A stretch of DNA of 47,660 nt. Origin: JAUWKC01 sp035529895. Its GTDB lineage: Bacteria; Planctomycetota; Phycisphaerae; Sedimentisphaerales; Anaerobacaceae. This document shows positions 1-9,753 of the stretch, in pieces. The translations under genes and the position numbers were made by a program. The notes under the pieces are model-generated. The model worked only from the letters and a program-made list of their open reading frames with translations, searched no databases and had not been told where the DNA came from. Location of the stretch: assembly GCA_035529895.1 (NCBI GenBank), contig DATKVV010000035.1, positions 1 to 47,660 of the forward strand, given 5' to 3'. The first letter of the stretch is position 1; each line of letters opens with the position of its first letter.

Positions 1-36
1 TTTATTTTGACAACAGAATTTTGAAAGAGCTTGCAT
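1..36 (-). CDS. N-terminal 12 codons of a gene running off the left edge
   Basis: An ATG at 36 opens a frame that stays open to the window edge and encodes M-Q-A-L-S-K-F-C-C-Q-N-K. An AGGAG ribosome-binding site (45-49) lies 8 nt upstream, which supports a real start. The Cys-Cys-Gln-Asn stretch resembles the beginning of transposases with an N-terminal zinc-binding CxxxxC region, but 12 residues cannot establish that. The ribosome-binding site lies inside a hairpin (46-93), a device often seen in insertion-sequence leaders. Function is unassigned. Confidence 0.4.
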   Translation of the reverse strand, partial: MQALSKFCCQNK

Positions 37-45
37 TGTCTTATC

Positions 46-93
46 TCCTGAACGTTACCCTTTATGGGACAACGATTTGTCCCTCGTTCAGGA
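46..93 (-). promoter_or_regulatory. Hairpin sequestering the ribosome-binding site of the left-edge gene
   Basis: Read on the minus strand, TCCTGAACG (93-85) pairs perfectly over 9 bp with CGTTCAGGA (54-46). It encloses a second hairpin with a 7-bp stem, GGGACAA/TTGTCCC, and loop ATCG. The 3' arm of the outer stem contains the AGGA of the ribosome-binding site that serves the ATG at 36. Folding would therefore hide the initiation region. The pairing is seen in the sequence; the regulatory role is inferred. Confidence 0.5.
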
Positions 94-173
94 TATCGGC
101 AAAGACAAGCAAAATTATTCAATCATGTTAAGACACAAGGATAAACCATTGTTTTAAGATTTTGCATTTTACG

Positions 174-191
174 GACATTACCCTTAATGTC
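174..191 (-). terminator. Weak hairpin downstream of gltD
   Basis: GACATTA (174-180) and TAATGTC (185-191) form a 7-bp stem with loop CCCT, about 55-70 nt past the gltD stop. There is no clear U-tract on the minus strand, so it is at best a weak or factor-assisted terminator. Confidence 0.3.
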
Positions 192-243
192 GCCTACCGA
201 AGCGTTAAACTGTGCCAGCGCTATTCGCAAAATCAGCTTCCTC

Positions 244-1668
244 TTAACTCTGTTTCTTTAACCAATCGTCAATGGCTGCAGCGGCCTGGCGTCCGCTGTT
301 AATCGCCCGAACAACTAACGACGCGCCGTCTGTTGCATCACCGGCGGCAAATACCCAAGGCTCACTGGTCTGGCAGTCTTGTACTGCAACGTTGCCCGTT
401 TCGTCCAGTTTCAAGCCGAGGTCCTTTATCAACCCCTCGTGAACCACGTGTACGAATCCCATCGCCAAAATCACGAGGTCCGCCTCAAGCACGAAATCGG
501 TGCCGGGCAGCTCTTTTATCTTCCAGGCGTCCGGTTTCTCTATCCATTCGACCCGGCAGCCGTGCAGGCGGCTGACCCGGGTTTCCACGCCGGAGAGCAT
601 CCTGGTCATCACGCCCCAGAGTCGCTCACAACCTTCTTCGTGGGACGACGATGTTCGCATAATGCGCGGCCACATAGGCCAGGGAGTATCCGGCGGTCGA
701 GACTCCGGCGGCTCGGGCAGAATCTCCAACTGATATATCTTCCGGGCGCCCTGACGGCGGGCCGTTCCCACGCAGTCGCTTCCGGTATCGCCGCCGCCTA
801 TTACAATGACCGTTTTGTCTCTGGCAGTAATGAGCCTGTCGGCAACTATGGGTTCGCCGGCACACAGTTTGTTTTGCGCTGTCAGATAATCCATCGCGAA
901 CACGATGTTTTCATATCCTCTTCCGGGTACTGGAAGGTCGCGAGACTGACGCGCACCCATTGCCAGACAGACACAATCGAACATCTTTTGCAGGTAGCGG
1001 GCGGAAATATCGGCCCCGACATTGACGCCGGTCTGAAATTCAGCGCCTTCGGCGTTTAGCTGGTTCAGTCTACGGTCGATAATATGCTTTTGGAGCTTGA
1101 AATCGGGAATTCCGTATCGCAACATACCGCCGGGCCGTTCATCCTTTTCGAAAATGACCACATCGTGTCCGGCCCGTGCCAGTTGCTGTGCGACCGTCAA
1201 GCCGGCGGGGCCGGAGCCCACAACGGCGACACGTTTTCCGGTTCTGCGGGCCGCCGGCCGCGGCTCAATCCAACCTTCAGAAAAGCCGCGTTCGACAATC
1301 TGGTACTCAATGTGCCTAATCAGTACAGGCTCATCGCTGATGGCAAGAGTGCAGGCGGCCTCGCACGGGGCAGGACAGACACGGCCAGTAATCTCCGGGA
1401 AGTTGTTGGTGGAATGTAAATGCTCACAAGCCTGCCGCCAGCGGTCCTTGTATATCAATTCATTGATGTCGGGTATGCAATTTTTGAGGGGACAGCCGGC
1501 GCCGTGACAGAAGGGTATCCCGCAATCCATGCACCGGGCGGCCTGCCGGCGGATTTCGTCGGGCGTCAGCGGCAGGTCCAGCTCGCGGAAGTCGTGGATT
1601 CGCTCCTGGACGGGCCGATGTTCGACTTCCCGGCGGTGATATTTAAGAAAGCCTTTTATTTCGCCCAT
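244..1668 (-). CDS. gltD: Glutamate synthase small subunit
   Basis: Beta subunit of NADPH-dependent glutamate synthase. It passes electrons from NADPH through FAD and two 4Fe-4S clusters to the large subunit in the cytoplasm, for making glutamate from glutamine and 2-oxoglutarate. The 474-residue length is typical. The N-terminal third carries the iron-sulfur cysteines (CMDCGIPFCH...GCPLKNC and CPAPCEAAC). The FAD motif GSGPAGL is near residue 150 and the NADPH motif GGGDTGSDC near residue 290. The start is supported by a GAGGAGG ribosome-binding site inside the end of gltB. The reading frame overlaps gltB by 13 nt, which implies translational coupling. It is the last gene of the nitrogen block. 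Confidence 0.97.
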   Translation of the reverse strand: MGEIKGFLKYHRREVEHRPVQERIHDFRELDLPLTPDEIRRQAARCMDCGIPFCHGAGCPLKNCIPDINELIYKDRWRQACEHLHSTNNFPEITGRVCPAPCEAACTLAISDEPVLIRHIEYQIVERGFSEGWIEPRPAARRTGKRVAVVGSGPAGLTVAQQLARAGHDVVIFEKDERPGGMLRYGIPDFKLQKHIIDRRLNQLNAEGAEFQTGVNVGADISARYLQKMFDCVCLAMGARQSRDLPVPGRGYENIVFAMDYLTAQNKLCAGEPIVADRLITARDKTVIVIGGGDTGSDCVGTARRQGARKIYQLEILPEPPESRPPDTPWPMWPRIMRTSSSHEEGCERLWGVMTRMLSGVETRVSRLHGCRVEWIEKPDAWKIKELPGTDFVLEADLVILAMGFVHVVHEGLIKDLGLKLDETGNVAVQDCQTSEPWVFAAGDATDGASLVVRAINSGRQAAAAIDDWLKKQS

Positions 1669-4600
1669 TGAAACACCTCCTCGGTGGCCGGCGTGGTTTC
1701 GGTGTCGCGCCGTTCGGCCGCTCGCATCTTCTCAAGGGCCTTGCGGTAATCTATTGGCACCACTTTGACAAATTTGCCGACCATATCGGGCCAGGCGTCC
1801 AAAATGTGCTGCGCCCGTTTACTGGCGGTCCAGTGCAGATGACGCTTAATCAGCTCTTGCAGCAATTGTTTATCCTTTTCCTGCCACACACTTTCGAGCT
1901 CCACCATGTCAAGGTTGCAAAGGGTATCGAACAATTGCATTTCGTCAAGGACGTAAGCGATGCCGCCGCTCATACCGGCGGCAAAATTACAGCCGGTCTG
2001 GCCGAGAACAACGACCGTTCCTCTGGTCATATACTCACAGCCGTGGTCGCCCACACCCTCGACGACGGCGGTAGCTCCACTGTTGCGAACACAGAATCTC
2101 TCGCCGGCCATTCCGTTTATGAACGCCTCGCCTGCTGTTGCGCCGTAGAGCACGGTATTACCGACAATGATATTCTCGTGGGCCAAAAAGGGGGACTGTT
2201 CGGGTGTTACGACAATAATTCGGCCGCCGGAAAGTCCCTTGCCAAGGTAATCATTGCTGTCCCCTATAAGCCTGAACGTAAGGCCTGGCGCCAAAAACGC
2301 ACCAAAGCTTTGTCCGGCCGAGCCGCGAAAAACAATTTCCAGCGTGCCGTCAGGTAACCCTTCAGGCCCATGCTCATTCACTATACGGTTACTCACAATT
2401 GCACCAACCGTTCTATTGACGTTGCGAATCGGCATCTCAAGCACAGTCTTTTGTTTGTTCTCAATAGCCGCGCCGGCGTTTTTCAGAATCTGCCAATCAA
2501 GGTGGTCCTGGAGTTTGTCGGGCTGGTTGTTGACTTGCCTGACAGGTTGACCCTCGGTGACATCGGGCCGGCAGAATACAGCAGAGAAGTCCAACCCTCT
2601 TGCTTTCCAGTGGTCGATTGCCGCCCGAACCTGGAGCCGGTCTACACTCCCGACCATATCCTCGAATTTTTTGAAGCCGAGCCGGGCCATGATTTGGCGT
2701 ACCTCTTCAGCAACAAAGTGCATGAAGCGCCCGACATACTCGGGTTTTCCGGCAAATCTTGCCCGCAATTGTGGGTCTTGCGTTCCGATTCCGAACGGGC
2801 AGGCCCCTTCGTGACACTTGCGCAGCAGCGTGCAGCCTATCGTGACAAGAGCAGCGGTGCCGAAACCGAAATGCTCGGCGCCGAGCAGCGCCGCGACGAC
2901 GACGTCTCTGCCGGTTTTCATCTGCCCGTCAGCCTGGACCCTGATTCTGTCGCGGAGGCGATTCATAACGAGTACCTGCTGTGTCTCGGCCAGACCGAGC
3001 TCCCACGGACAGCCGGTGTGCTTAATGGAAGAAAGGGGGCTGGCGCCGGTGCCGCCATCGTGGCCGCTGATAAGAACTTCGTCGGCATTGCCCTTAGCGA
3101 CGCCTGCGGCAATGGTGCCGACGCCGACTTCGGCAACGAGCTTGACCGAGACCCTGACACCCGGGTTGCTGCATTTCAGGTCGTAGATAAGCTGAGCCAA
3201 ATCCTCAATCGAATATATGTCGTGGTGAGGAGGCGGCGATATGAGCGTCACGCCCGGCGTCGAGTACCTTAAAGCAGCTATTTCCTCGGTAACCTTATGT
3301 CCCGGCAACTGGCCGCCCTCACCCGGCTTGGCGCCCTGTGCTATCTTAATCTGAAGCTCTTTGGCGTGGGCAAGGTAGATTGTGGTGACGCCGAACCGGC
3401 CGCTGGCGACCTGCTTTATCGCGCAATTCTTCGAATCGCCGTTCGGCTGCGGCGCATAGCGTGATGGGTCTTCGCCGCCTTCGCCGGTATTGCTCATTGC
3501 CCCCAGACGGTTCATAGCAATCGCCAAACACTCGTGCGCCTCTTTGCTTATGGAGCCGTGGCTCATCGCACCGGTGCAAAACCTTTTAACGATTTCACTG
3601 GCAGGCTCAACTTCGTCGACCGGCACCGACTGACCGGGGACAAATTCAAACAATCCACGCAGCGTGCATAACTTCCGTGACTGGTCATTAACCGCTTTGG
3701 CATAATCGGCATACGCTGCTGGATTATCGTACTTTACAGCGTGTTGGAGCCGGGACACTGTCGTTGGGTTCCAAAGATGCTCTTCGGCCCCGTGTCGGAA
3801 ATGATACTCGCCGCCAAAATCCAGTTCCCGCGCCCCGAAGGGGCGCTGGTCGAATGCGGCATTGTGGCGGGCGAGAGCCTCCAGAGCAATCTCTTCAAGA
3901 CCGATGCCGCCTATGCGGGAGCTTGTGCCGGTGAAATACTCATCAACAACGGAGCGATTGAGCCCGATGGCTTCGAACAACTGGGCGCCGGTGTAACTGC
4001 GAAGCGTCGAGATGCCCATCTTGCTCATCGTTTTGAGAATGCCCTTTTTTACGGCGGCAATGTAATTGTCAGCTATCTGAACAGGCTCCATTTGCGCGGG
4101 CAGCTCACCCTGTCGATGTAACTCGTCGAGGGACTCAAATACCAAATAAGGATTGATGGCATTGGCCCCGTAGCCGCACAGCAGGCAAAAATGCATAACC
4201 TCTCTGGGCTCTCCGCTTTCCACAATCAAGCCTGCCTGACCGCGAAGCCCGCGATCGAGCAAGCCGTGGTGAACGGCGGCGGTTGCCAGTAAAGACGGAA
4301 TTGGCGCCGTGCTCCGGGAAATATCACGGTCGCTGATGACAATCAGGGATGCGCCTTGCCTGACAGCTTTCTCCGACATTTCGACCAGGCTGTCCAGCCC
4401 TCGACGAAGGCTTGCCGCTGCGTCGGAGGTCTGGGCCTCGAAAACAGCCGAGACGGTGAGAACCCTGAAGTCGTCGCGCTTGACCGTTCGCAACCGCTCA
4501 AGGTCCTCATTAGTGAGGATCGGATGCGGCAGCTTTAGCTGTCGGCAGTGCTGCGGCGTCTCAGCGAGGATATTTTGTTTTCTGCCGGTAAACATCATCA

Positions 4601-6218
4601 GACTCATCACCAGACCTTCTCGGAGCGGGTCGATAGCCGGGTTGGTTACCTGCGCAAACAACTGCTTAAAGTAATTAAACAGCAGTTTCGGCTTGTCAGA
4701 CAGAACCGCCAGCGGCGTATCATTACCCATCGAACCCACGGGCTCCTGGCCGTTGATAGCCATTGGGGCCAAAATCATCTTGATTTCCTCGCGGGTAAAG
4801 CCGAACGACCGCATTCTTTGGAATATGGTCTCCGGGTCGCTCTTGACAAGCTTTGGCGTGTCAAATAAGCCGCGAAGCTCGATGCGGTTTTCTTCCAGCC
4901 ATCTTCGGTAGGGTTTTTGTCGGGCGATTTTGCTCTTTATCTCATTGTCGGTGATTATTCTGGCTTCCACCGTATCTACCAGAAACATGTGCCCGGGGCG
5001 GAGGCGGCCTTTTCTGCGAATTTTTTCCGGGGGAAATTCCACGACTCCGGCTTCGCTGGCGAGGATGGCCAGACCGTCGGCGGTGACAAGATAGCGGCAT
5101 GGTCTGAGGCCGTTGCGGTCGAGCGTTCCGCCGATGATTCTTCCGTCGGTAAACACCATGGCCGCGGGACCGTCCCAGGGCTCCATTATAGATGAGTGAT
5201 ATTCGTAAAACGCGCGTTTGTCCGTACTGATATGATATTTGGGCCCGAAGGCTTCCGGTATCATCATCATCATCGAATGCGGGATACTTCGACCGGCACG
5301 GACAAGCAGCTCGACGGCGCTGTCGAAACAAGCAGAGTCGCTCATCTCCGGTGTCAGAACCGGAAACAGGTCTTGAATGTCATCTCCGAAGGCATCGCCG
5401 GCCATTTCTGTCTCGCGGGCCCGCATCCAGTTGCGGTTTCCGCTGAGGGTATTGATTTCACCATTGTGTGCAATGCAGCGAAAGGGCTGAGCCAGCCGCC
5501 AGTTCGGAAAGGTGTTGGTGCTGTAACGCTGGTGGACAATCGCCAATGCGGATTTGACGCGCTGGTCCGCAAGGTCAGGATAATATGCGAACAGTTGCCA
5601 GGCCATGAACATGCCTTTGTAGCAGATGGTCCGGCAGGAAAGCGAGGTCACGTAGAAATCCTGTCCCTGCCCGCCGAACTTCTCCCTGACCAATCGCTCG
5701 GAACGTTTTCTTGCCAGATACAGGCGCCGTTCAAGATGTTCATCTTCAAGGCCAGCGCCATCCACGAAAATCTGTTTGATGGACGGTTCAGCCTGAAGAG
5801 CTATTTGTCCGAGACAATCGTTGCGTGTCGGCACTGCCCGCCAACCGAGCACTTTGATGCCATAATGAGCGAGCGCAGACTCCAATATTTCGTCACACTG
5901 ACGGCGCAGTTCAATGTCCTGCGAACCGAAAATCATACCTGCGGCGTATCGTGATGCCGGCGGCAGCGCAATCCCCAGCTTTTCACACTCGACAAAAAAA
6001 AACTCGTGCGGAATCTGAAAGAGAATCCCAGCGCCGTCTCCTGTGGTCTCGTCGGCGCCGGCTGCTCCGCGGTGGTGCAGGTTAACTATTATCTGCTTGC
6101 CGTATTCAATGATGGCGTGGTCCGCCTGGCCGGAGATGTTTACAACTGCACCTATCCCGCAGGCGTCGTGCTCACGCCGTGTTTCATACAAGCCTCGATT
6201 TCTCAACTGTGCAGCCAT
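1656..6218 (-). CDS. gltB: Glutamate synthase large subunit
   Basis: Alpha subunit of glutamate synthase, 1520 residues, the usual size. It hydrolyses glutamine in an N-terminal class II amidotransferase domain and channels ammonia to an FMN/3Fe-4S synthase domain. The nucleophilic cysteine is Cys20 in HDACGIGAV, so a short 19-residue propeptide is expected to be removed. The synthase domain holds the Fe-S cysteines in CTLLRKCHEGACPFG, and the C-terminus is the glycine-rich GXGXG beta-helix domain. It is co-transcribed with gltD. The start has a GAGAG ribosome-binding site 4 nt upstream. I found no clear sigma-54 promoter in the 324 bp upstream, so it may rely on read-through from glnA or on an unrecognised promoter. 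Confidence 0.97.
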   Translation of the reverse strand: MAAQLRNRGLYETRREHDACGIGAVVNISGQADHAIIEYGKQIIVNLHHRGAAGADETTGDGAGILFQIPHEFFFVECEKLGIALPPASRYAAGMIFGSQDIELRRQCDEILESALAHYGIKVLGWRAVPTRNDCLGQIALQAEPSIKQIFVDGAGLEDEHLERRLYLARKRSERLVREKFGGQGQDFYVTSLSCRTICYKGMFMAWQLFAYYPDLADQRVKSALAIVHQRYSTNTFPNWRLAQPFRCIAHNGEINTLSGNRNWMRARETEMAGDAFGDDIQDLFPVLTPEMSDSACFDSAVELLVRAGRSIPHSMMMMIPEAFGPKYHISTDKRAFYEYHSSIMEPWDGPAAMVFTDGRIIGGTLDRNGLRPCRYLVTADGLAILASEAGVVEFPPEKIRRKGRLRPGHMFLVDTVEARIITDNEIKSKIARQKPYRRWLEENRIELRGLFDTPKLVKSDPETIFQRMRSFGFTREEIKMILAPMAINGQEPVGSMGNDTPLAVLSDKPKLLFNYFKQLFAQVTNPAIDPLREGLVMSLMMFTGRKQNILAETPQHCRQLKLPHPILTNEDLERLRTVKRDDFRVLTVSAVFEAQTSDAAASLRRGLDSLVEMSEKAVRQGASLIVISDRDISRSTAPIPSLLATAAVHHGLLDRGLRGQAGLIVESGEPREVMHFCLLCGYGANAINPYLVFESLDELHRQGELPAQMEPVQIADNYIAAVKKGILKTMSKMGISTLRSYTGAQLFEAIGLNRSVVDEYFTGTSSRIGGIGLEEIALEALARHNAAFDQRPFGARELDFGGEYHFRHGAEEHLWNPTTVSRLQHAVKYDNPAAYADYAKAVNDQSRKLCTLRGLFEFVPGQSVPVDEVEPASEIVKRFCTGAMSHGSISKEAHECLAIAMNRLGAMSNTGEGGEDPSRYAPQPNGDSKNCAIKQVASGRFGVTTIYLAHAKELQIKIAQGAKPGEGGQLPGHKVTEEIAALRYSTPGVTLISPPPHHDIYSIEDLAQLIYDLKCSNPGVRVSVKLVAEVGVGTIAAGVAKGNADEVLISGHDGGTGASPLSSIKHTGCPWELGLAETQQVLVMNRLRDRIRVQADGQMKTGRDVVVAALLGAEHFGFGTAALVTIGCTLLRKCHEGACPFGIGTQDPQLRARFAGKPEYVGRFMHFVAEEVRQIMARLGFKKFEDMVGSVDRLQVRAAIDHWKARGLDFSAVFCRPDVTEGQPVRQVNNQPDKLQDHLDWQILKNAGAAIENKQKTVLEMPIRNVNRTVGAIVSNRIVNEHGPEGLPDGTLEIVFRGSAGQSFGAFLAPGLTFRLIGDSNDYLGKGLSGGRIIVVTPEQSPFLAHENIIVGNTVLYGATAGEAFINGMAGERFCVRNSGATAVVEGVGDHGCEYMTRGTVVVLGQTGCNFAAGMSGGIAYVLDEMQLFDTLCNLDMVELESVWQEKDKQLLQELIKRHLHWTASKRAQHILDAWPDMVGKFVKVVPIDYRKALEKMRAAERRDTETTPATEEVFQWAK

Positions 6219-6542
6219 TGGGCTCTCGTTTCAACTATGCCCTGTCAAAAAAGACTAAGCAGCGGGCAGGCAGACTCCCATCCACAAACGCCGACCTCAC
6301 ACACAATTACTATACGTCCAGTGCGTAATCTCGATACACATATTCTCTTAATAAGTAGTATAAACCGATATCATAACAGCAACGGCGTTTCTGATACCGC
6401 CTTATCGTTTGCGTACTCGCTCAGTACAAGCGTAAAGCAATATTCACTTGTACCGATGTATAGCTGACAGAAGGCATCGGGACGACCGTCCAGACACCGG
6501 CCATGCCCAAGGCCATGCGAACCCACGGTGCATTGCTATGTG
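6219..6542. other. Intergenic region between glnA and gltB
   Basis: 324 bp without a supportable gene. It contains an inverted repeat, GTACAAG (6424-6430) and CTTGTAC (6447-6453), and a nearby GTAC pair (6413-6416 and 6424-6427). These could be an operator for gltBD but do not match the CTAC-N6-GTAG sites found elsewhere in the locus. No sigma-54 -24/-12 element and no strong terminator were seen. Confidence 0.4.
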
Positions 6543-7955
6543 TTAGCTGTCGTAATACAAATGGAACTCATACGGGTGCGGCCGAAGCGCAAGCTCATTA
6601 AGTTCCTTTTCGCGCTTCCACTTAATCCAGGTTCCAATAACGTCCTCGGTGAACACGCCGGCTTCTGTCAAGAATTTGTGGTCTGCTTCGAGGGCGTCAA
6701 TGGCCTCGGCCAGCGAACCCGGAGTCTTGGGATACTTGGAGAGCTCTTCCGGCGTCATCTCGTAGATATCCCGGTCCAACGGTTCGCCCGGGTCGATTTT
6801 GTTTTTGATGCCGTCAACTGCCGCCATAAGCATCGCCGTCCAGGCGAGGTATCCGTTACAGGTCGGGTCGGGACATCGAAACTCAAGGCGTTTAGCCTTC
6901 GGGCTCGCGGAGTACATCGGGATGCGGATGCCCGCCGAGCGATTGCGCTTGGACATCACCAGATTGACCGGGGCCTCGAAGCCGGGCACCAGGCGGCGGT
7001 ACGAGTTGGTCGTGGGAGCGGCAAAAGCCAAAATCGCCGGTGCATGTTTGAGGATGCCGCCGATGGAATATAGACCGATGTCACTTAGCCCTGCGTATCC
7101 TTTGTCGGCAAACAGCGGCCTTCCGTCTTTCCAGAGCGAGAAGTGGGTGTGCATCCCGCTGCCGTTGTCCTGGAAGACGGGTTTGGGCATAAATGTCGCA
7201 GTTTTTCCATGGCGTTTCGCCACATTCTTGGTGATGTATTTGTACCACATGAACTGATCCGCCATCTTGACCAGTTCGGTAAACTTCATATCGATTTCGC
7301 TCTGCCCGGCGGTCGCCACTTCGTGGTGATGGGCTTCGACCACGATGCCGACCTTTTGCATCTCCATTACCATTTCGCCCCGCAGGTCATGATAGGTGTC
7401 GGTCGGACTTACGGGGAAGTAGCCGCCCTTGAAACTGGGCTTGTATCCGAGGTTGGGCTCTTCAAAGCGCGCGGTGTTCCACGCTCCCTCAACGGAATCG
7501 ATTGAGTACATACCCGTGTGTTGATTTTGCTCGTAACGGACCTCATCGAATATGAAGAACTCCGGCTCGGGGCCGACGTAGCAGGTGTCAGCGATTCCGG
7601 TTTCCTTCAAGAAAGCCGCGCCTTTTCTAGCCACATGCCGGGGGTCACGACTGTAGTTCTCTTTGGTGACGGGATCGACGATGTTCGCTATTACGCTGAC
7701 GGTTGGCTCCTTGAAAAAGGGATCAATCGCGGCGGTGTCGGGGTCCGGGACCGCCAGCATGTCGGAGACGTGTATTCCCTGCCACCCGCGTATCGACGAG
7801 CCGTCAAATCCGACGCCGTCAACAAAGGTACTTTCGTCCCAGGTGTCAAGCGGGAATGTGCAGTGCTGCCATGTCCCCAACAGGTCGGTGAACTTCAGGT
7901 CAACCATTTTCGCATTGTTCTTTTTTGCAAATTCAAAGAATTCTTTCGGAGTCAT
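6543..7955 (-). CDS. glnA: Glutamine synthetase type I
   Basis: ATP-dependent amidation of glutamate with ammonia, the first step of the GS/GOGAT cycle completed by the downstream gltBD. It has 470 residues, as in the dodecameric GSI-beta class. Visible signatures include DGSSIRGW near residue 50, the ATP-binding region around FMPKPVFQDNGSGMH, and the C-terminal HPYEFHLYYD. The segment DIYEMTPEE aligns with the region holding the adenylylated Tyr397 of the E. coli enzyme, and the tyrosine is kept, so control by GlnE-type adenylylation is possible (inference). A GAAAGGG ribosome-binding site precedes the ATG. It lies 51 nt behind glnB and is probably the last gene of the sigma-54 operon. Confidence 0.97.
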   Translation of the reverse strand: MTPKEFFEFAKKNNAKMVDLKFTDLLGTWQHCTFPLDTWDESTFVDGVGFDGSSIRGWQGIHVSDMLAVPDPDTAAIDPFFKEPTVSVIANIVDPVTKENYSRDPRHVARKGAAFLKETGIADTCYVGPEPEFFIFDEVRYEQNQHTGMYSIDSVEGAWNTARFEEPNLGYKPSFKGGYFPVSPTDTYHDLRGEMVMEMQKVGIVVEAHHHEVATAGQSEIDMKFTELVKMADQFMWYKYITKNVAKRHGKTATFMPKPVFQDNGSGMHTHFSLWKDGRPLFADKGYAGLSDIGLYSIGGILKHAPAILAFAAPTTNSYRRLVPGFEAPVNLVMSKRNRSAGIRIPMYSASPKAKRLEFRCPDPTCNGYLAWTAMLMAAVDGIKNKIDPGEPLDRDIYEMTPEELSKYPKTPGSLAEAIDALEADHKFLTEAGVFTEDVIGTWIKWKREKELNELALRPHPYEFHLYYDS

Positions 7956-8006
7956 TTGCTTATCCCTTTCAAAAACTGATTTGTCTATTGCCCTGTTATA
8001 TTCAAT

Positions 8007-8348
8007 CTAACCAATTGCTTTTCCACCTCTTTCACCCGTGCGGATTCTGATACACTCAACCAGGTCCACTATGAATATTTTGCCGTCGCCGATTTGTCCT
8101 GTCTTGGCGCCTTCGATAATAGCCTCGATGGTTTTTTCGACGAAGCCCTCATTGACGGCAATCTCAAGGCGGACTTTTTTCAAGAGGTTTACCTCAAATT
8201 TGATACCGCGGTAGCTTTCCTCATATCCCATCTGCTCGCCGCAGCCCAAAGCGTTGGTGACGGACATCTTAAAGACCTCTTTCTTGCAGAGAGCCTTCTT
8301 TACGTCCTGAAGCTTATGCGGCTGAATGTAAGCTATAATCAGTTTCAT
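8007..8348 (-). CDS. glnB: Nitrogen regulatory protein P-II
   Basis: Small trimeric PII signal protein (113 residues) that senses ATP/ADP and 2-oxoglutarate and controls AmtB and nitrogen enzymes. The T-loop keeps the uridylylation-type tyrosine (Tyr46 in GYEESYRG), and the C-terminal motifs TGQIGDGKIF and IRIRTGE are intact. It has an AAGGAG ribosome-binding site. It sits between amtB and glnA, with 23-nt and 51-nt gaps. Linkage to amtB suggests a GlnK-like role, blocking the channel when nitrogen is ample. The T-loop is divergent (GCGEQMGYEES where most have GRQKGHTEL), so the partner set may differ. GlnB and GlnK cannot be separated from sequence alone. Confidence 0.95.
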   Translation of the reverse strand: MKLIIAYIQPHKLQDVKKALCKKEVFKMSVTNALGCGEQMGYEESYRGIKFEVNLLKKVRLEIAVNEGFVEKTIEAIIEGAKTGQIGDGKIFIVDLVECIRIRTGERGGKAIG

Positions 8349-8371
8349 ATTTTGCTCCTTGCCTGGAGGTC

Positions 8372-9730
8372 TTAGCTTGTGCTGAATATCTGAAAGCCGC
8401 CGTAAGCTTCCATACCGTGCTCGCCGATATCCAGCCCTCGCAGCTCTTCTTCGCGACCGACCCTCAGACCCAGCGTAAGGTCAATCAGTTTGAACACGAT
8501 AGTCATAGTCAGAACCACGAAAGCCACCGCAGTCACGCTGCCGACGATTTGGATGCCCAACTGCATGGGATTGCCGCTGTAAACGAAACCATTGTTTGCA
8601 AGTCCCAGCGTGCTCTTTCCGAAGATTCCGACGCAGAGAGTGCCCCAGATGCCGCAGATTCCGTGTACGGGAACGGCGCCCACAGGGTCGTCAATTTGCA
8701 GCTTATCGAGCAGCTCGACGCCTTTGACGACTATGTACCCGGCGGTTGCGCCTATGACTATTGCCGCCCACGGTTCGACGTATGCGCACGGTGCGGTTAT
8801 GGCCACCAGGCCGGCCAAAGCGCCGTTCATAGCCATGGAGAGGTCTGGCTTGCCGAATCGCCTCCAGACGGTAATCATGGCCGCGATGCCCCCAAGTGCG
8901 GCGGCCAGATTCGTATTGATAGCCACGCGGCCAATAATTGAGCCGTCGGTTACGCCAAGTGCAGAGCCGGCGTTGAATCCGAACCAGCCGAACCAGAGAA
9001 TGAACACGCCCAAAGACGCCAGCGGAATGCTGTGGCCCGCCAGGACATTTGGCTTGCCGTCAATGCCGTATTTGCCTTCTCTGGGCTTGAGTATGCTCGT
9101 GCCGACCAGGGCGGCAAAACCACCTACGGTATGGACGACGGTGGAGCCGGCAAAATCGGCAAAGCCCATCTTTGCGAGCCAGCCGCCGCCCCAAATCCAG
9201 TGCCCCACAATGGGGTAAATCAAGGCCGAAATAATGAACGAATAGACCAGGTAACCGGCAAATTTCATGCGCTCGGCCATCCCGCCTGCCACGATGGTGG
9301 CGGCGGCACCGCAGAATGCCGCCTGGAACAGCCAGAACGCGTAAAGCGGTATCCCGTTAACTGTCGCATCGAGACCGAAGAGGCACCAGCCGCGTGAGCC
9401 GAGAAAGCCATTGCCGTCTCCGAACATGAGGCCATAGCCGATGAGGAAAAAGCCGAGGGAGGCCATGCAGAAGTCCAGGAAGTTCTTGGTCAGGATGTTG
9501 CAGGTATTCTTGGCCCTGATGAACCCCGCCTCGACCATGCCGAACCCCGCTTGCATAAAAAACACGAGAAAGGCTGCAATCAACACCCAAACGGTGTCGA
9601 GGCCCATCTTAAGCTGGTCGGGAGTAATGCCCCCGGTGGCAGAACCGTCGGTACCGGCTGATTCGGCAAAGACGGGACTGACAGACCACATAATCGACAC
9701 CAACGCGAGGATAAAAACCAACTTTTTCAC
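8372..9730 (-). CDS. amtB: Ammonium transporter
   Basis: Amt/MEP/Rh channel of the inner membrane, 452 residues. An N-terminal signal peptide (MKKLVFILALVSIMWSVSPVFA) precedes eleven predicted membrane segments, as in many AmtB proteins. The twin conducting histidines are visible in VVHTVGG and VPVHGICG. The gene starts with GTG behind a GAAAGGG ribosome-binding site, 23 nt after the porin gene. The downstream glnB encodes its likely PII regulator. Transcription is expected from the sigma-54 promoter in front of the porin gene. Confidence 0.97.
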   Translation of the reverse strand: MKKLVFILALVSIMWSVSPVFAESAGTDGSATGGITPDQLKMGLDTVWVLIAAFLVFFMQAGFGMVEAGFIRAKNTCNILTKNFLDFCMASLGFFLIGYGLMFGDGNGFLGSRGWCLFGLDATVNGIPLYAFWLFQAAFCGAAATIVAGGMAERMKFAGYLVYSFIISALIYPIVGHWIWGGGWLAKMGFADFAGSTVVHTVGGFAALVGTSILKPREGKYGIDGKPNVLAGHSIPLASLGVFILWFGWFGFNAGSALGVTDGSIIGRVAINTNLAAALGGIAAMITVWRRFGKPDLSMAMNGALAGLVAITAPCAYVEPWAAIVIGATAGYIVVKGVELLDKLQIDDPVGAVPVHGICGIWGTLCVGIFGKSTLGLANNGFVYSGNPMQLGIQIVGSVTAVAFVVLTMTIVFKLIDLTLGLRVGREEELRGLDIGEHGMEAYGGFQIFSTS

Positions 9731-9753
9731 TTGCCTACCCTTTCAGCCTATCC

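Noticed and set aside
2370..3272. 300-codon plus-strand open frame
   Set aside because: Antisense to gltB in GC-rich coding DNA; no ribosome-binding site or recognisable domain.
6480..6540. Terminator after glnA built from GGCCATG repeats
   Set aside because: The repeats are direct, not inverted, and no T-tract follows.
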